A stretch of 15,576 nt of DNA from positions 1 through 15,576 of the forward strand of contig CAUDDP010000052.1 of the NCBI GenBank assembly GCA_958448395.1, given 5' to 3'. Positions 14,759 to 15,576 of the stretch are shown here, piece by piece. The notes beneath the pieces were generated by a model. The model was not told where the DNA came from, searched no databases, and was given only the letters and a program-made list of their open reading frames with translations. The position numbers and the translations under genes were made by a program. This stretch comes from an uncultured Oscillospiraceae bacterium (GTDB lineage: Bacteria; Bacillota; Clostridia; Oscillospirales; Ruminococcaceae). How positions within the stretch are numbered: the first letter of the stretch is position 1; each line of letters opens with the position of its first letter.

Positions 14759-14881
14759 TCACCATCCTCTCCTACAGGCTCTTTTGCAGCAAGTGCAAAA
14801 GGCATCTGCCGTATAAAAATCAACGGCAAAATTAAAAGTGTTAATTGTTAGAACATTGTTGCGTTTTGTTCTGCTTATCAT
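14759..14881 (-). CDS. Possible 40-aa leader ORF or frameshifted start of atpB
   Basis: An ATG at 14881 has an excellent AGGAGG site nine bases upstream. It opens a 40-codon frame beginning MISRTKRNNVLT and ending with TGA one base before the atpB ATG at 14757. The peptide as a whole resembles nothing I know and ends in a Cys/Arg-rich segment. A single +1 shift near 14850 would instead join MISRTKRNNVLT to LTLLILPLIFIRQMPFALAA in the atpB frame, giving a textbook signal peptide. So this is either a translationally coupled leader peptide or the true atpB start separated by one extra base. I favour the second reading slightly. Confidence 0.4.
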   Translation of the reverse strand: MISRTKRNNVLTINTFNFAVDFYTADAFCTCCKRACRRGW

Positions 14882-15021
14882 TATATACATCCTCCTGTAA
14901 AAATGCAAGCATTAAAACACGTCAAAATGACGAATATGGGACAAATTACAGAAAACTGTTCTTTATGCGGCGTTTCTGTTTATTCGAGATTTTGGCGGAT
15001 TTGCAACCAACACTTTTAATC
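14882..15021 (-). promoter_or_regulatory. 5' leader of the atp operon
   Basis: This is the untranslated leader between the predicted transcription start near 15015 and the ATG at 14881. It contains small dyads, CGTCA/TGACG (14920-14932) and ATGC/GCAT (14903-14912), and the AGGAGG site near 14891-14896. No known riboswitch pattern is recognised, and no gene is seen. Confidence 0.4.
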
Positions 15022-15050
15022 ATTATAGAACTTTCAGAGAAAAAAGTCAA
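15022..15050 (-). promoter_or_regulatory. Sigma-A promoter of the ATP synthase operon
   Basis: On the minus strand TTGACT (15050-15045) and TATAAT (15027-15022) are 17 bases apart, 11 of 12 consensus matches. It is the nearest good promoter upstream of atpB, and no terminator is seen between it and the operon. Confidence 0.8.
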
Positions 15051-15226
15051 TGTTTTCGGACTTTCCTTTTTACACGATTTTTCTTGAAAAATAAATTCTT
15101 TTTTCTCTTAAAAGAACATTTTTGAAAGTTCCGGAAGATCATGTCAAAGATTCTAATCGTTTTATAATGCTTTTTAGTGCATGTTCACAAAAGGACAACT
15201 GTATGCGGACAACAGACAAAATGATG
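15051..15226. other. AT-rich intergenic stretch
   Basis: No gene is supported on either strand. There is an isolated TATAAT at 15163-15168 on the plus strand and a TTGACA on the minus strand at 15147-15142, but neither has a partner box at proper spacing. The stretch separates the small RNA terminator from the atp promoter. Confidence 0.4.
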
Positions 15227-15267
15227 AAAAACAGAAGCACCGTTACCCAATGGATAACGGTGCTTCT
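15227..15267 (-). terminator. Intrinsic terminator of the small RNA
   Basis: AGAAGCACCGTTA (15233-15245) pairs perfectly with TAACGGTGCTTCT (15255-15267), a 13-bp stem. On the minus strand it is followed by GTTTTT, so it terminates leftward transcription. No protein gene lies just upstream on that strand, which points to a short non-coding transcript. Confidence 0.8.
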
Positions 15268-15379
15268 GGATTGATATAGAATAGAAGAGAGGATAGCAAA
15301 TTGAGATACTACAGAGGGATTCTAATTATGAGAAGAAGTGGACAGACCATCAAAGTCTGTGCGATTCTCTGTAGCTTGT
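15228..15379 (-). ncRNA. Predicted small RNA of about 150 nt upstream of atp
   Basis: A strong minus-strand promoter (15386-15414) predicts a start near 15379, and a 13-bp intrinsic terminator ends the transcript near 15228. No open frame with a ribosome binding site lies between. The RNA can fold: CTACAGAG (15374-15367 on the minus strand) pairs with CTCTGTAG (15316-15309), enclosing a 6-bp hairpin ACAGAC/GTCTGT (15342-15347 with 15355-15360). An alternative helix GAGAA/TTCTC competes with the outer stem. A pyrimidine-rich single-stranded stretch, TCCTCTCTTCTATTC, precedes the terminator and could base-pair with ribosome binding sites. It does not match 6S, SRP, tmRNA or RNase P patterns I know. 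It could be a trans-acting sRNA or an attenuated leader of the atp operon. Confidence 0.6.
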
Positions 15380-15385
15380 GTTTCT

Positions 15386-15414
15386 ATTTTAGCACATTTT
15401 TTTAGAAATGTCAA
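15386..15414 (-). promoter_or_regulatory. Extended sigma-A promoter of the small RNA
   Basis: On the minus strand TTGACA (15414-15409) and TAAAAT (15391-15386) are 17 bases apart, and TGC immediately before the -10 box makes an extended -10. This is among the strongest promoters in the window, yet no protein gene follows it for over 500 bases. Confidence 0.8.
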
Positions 15415-15504
15415 CTATTTTTTTTGATTTTTTCATATGTTCATTTGTGAAAGTTGCAACATGGGAAAAAGAAAACGAAAAAAGATCCATTTTTATTTTA
15501 CAAC

Positions 15505-15576
15505 GTGAGTTCGATAAGAGAGTTTTATCTGCTGAATGGCAACTGCGGTCAAGCTGGCTCAGCTTGGCGGAGGGGG
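15505..15576. mobile_element. Left end of a second MITE-like copy (cut by window)
   Basis: The last 72 bases match 2420-2491 at 67 positions by my count, with no gaps and in the same orientation. They include the TGAGTTCGA start and the AAGCTG/CAGCTT hairpin. Four of the five differences fall in the first 18 bases, so the interior is the better conserved part. The right half lies outside the window. Confidence 0.8.

Noticed and set aside
14882..14887. TATAAT on the minus strand just before the ATG at 14881
   Set aside because: It lies between the AGGAGG site and the start codon and has no -35 box at 17 bases. The promoter at 15022-15050 is far better.

Overview
The window looks like chromosomal DNA from a Ruminococcus-type gut Firmicute (Oscillospiraceae). 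This is inferred from the two secreted proteins that end in type I dockerin pairs with the repeated 'SVEDAVAILTYYARQSAG' signature, the BspA-type leucine-rich repeats, the Gram-positive style Shine-Dalgarno sites and consensus sigma-A promoters, and a moderate base composition. No tRNA, rRNA, CRISPR array, prophage or transposase gene is visible.

Layout. Bases 1-334 are a leader region with a dyad at the left edge and a perfect TTGACA-N17-TATAAT promoter. Then come a secreted GLUG/Big_2/dockerin protein (335-2389, +), a MITE-like element (about 2420-2786) inserted between that gene and its terminator, and a PMCA-type calcium P-type ATPase (2929-5481, +). The ATPase converges, across a bidirectional terminator, on a secreted BspA-type leucine-rich-repeat dockerin protein (5557-7413, -). 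That gene is divergent from a small XRE regulator (7628-8002, +). The shared 214-base intergenic region carries two near-identical palindromes, one just upstream of each promoter. A second bidirectional terminator separates the regulator from the complete F1Fo ATP synthase operon on the minus strand (14757 down to 8051), in the order atpB-atpE-atpE-atpF-atpH-atpA-atpG-atpD-atpC. The right edge (14760-15576) holds the atp promoter and leader, a likely free-standing small RNA gene with its own promoter and terminator, and the left end of a second copy of the MITE-like element.

How the parts work together. The atp genes encode all eight subunits of a rotary ATP synthase; the c subunit lacks the usual sodium ligands, so proton coupling is predicted. 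The unusual features are a tandem pair of c-subunit genes (67 aa each, two residues different) separated by a hairpin-rich 265-base spacer, and an atpB 5' end where an export-signal-like sequence is split between two frames. The two dockerin proteins probably attach to a cohesin-bearing scaffold or cell surface; all four of their dockerin repeats share the same residues at the positions usually linked to cohesin choice. The strongest candidates for undescribed biology are the small RNA gene upstream of atp, the MITE-like family, the twin-palindrome XRE switch and the atpB/atpE peculiarities.
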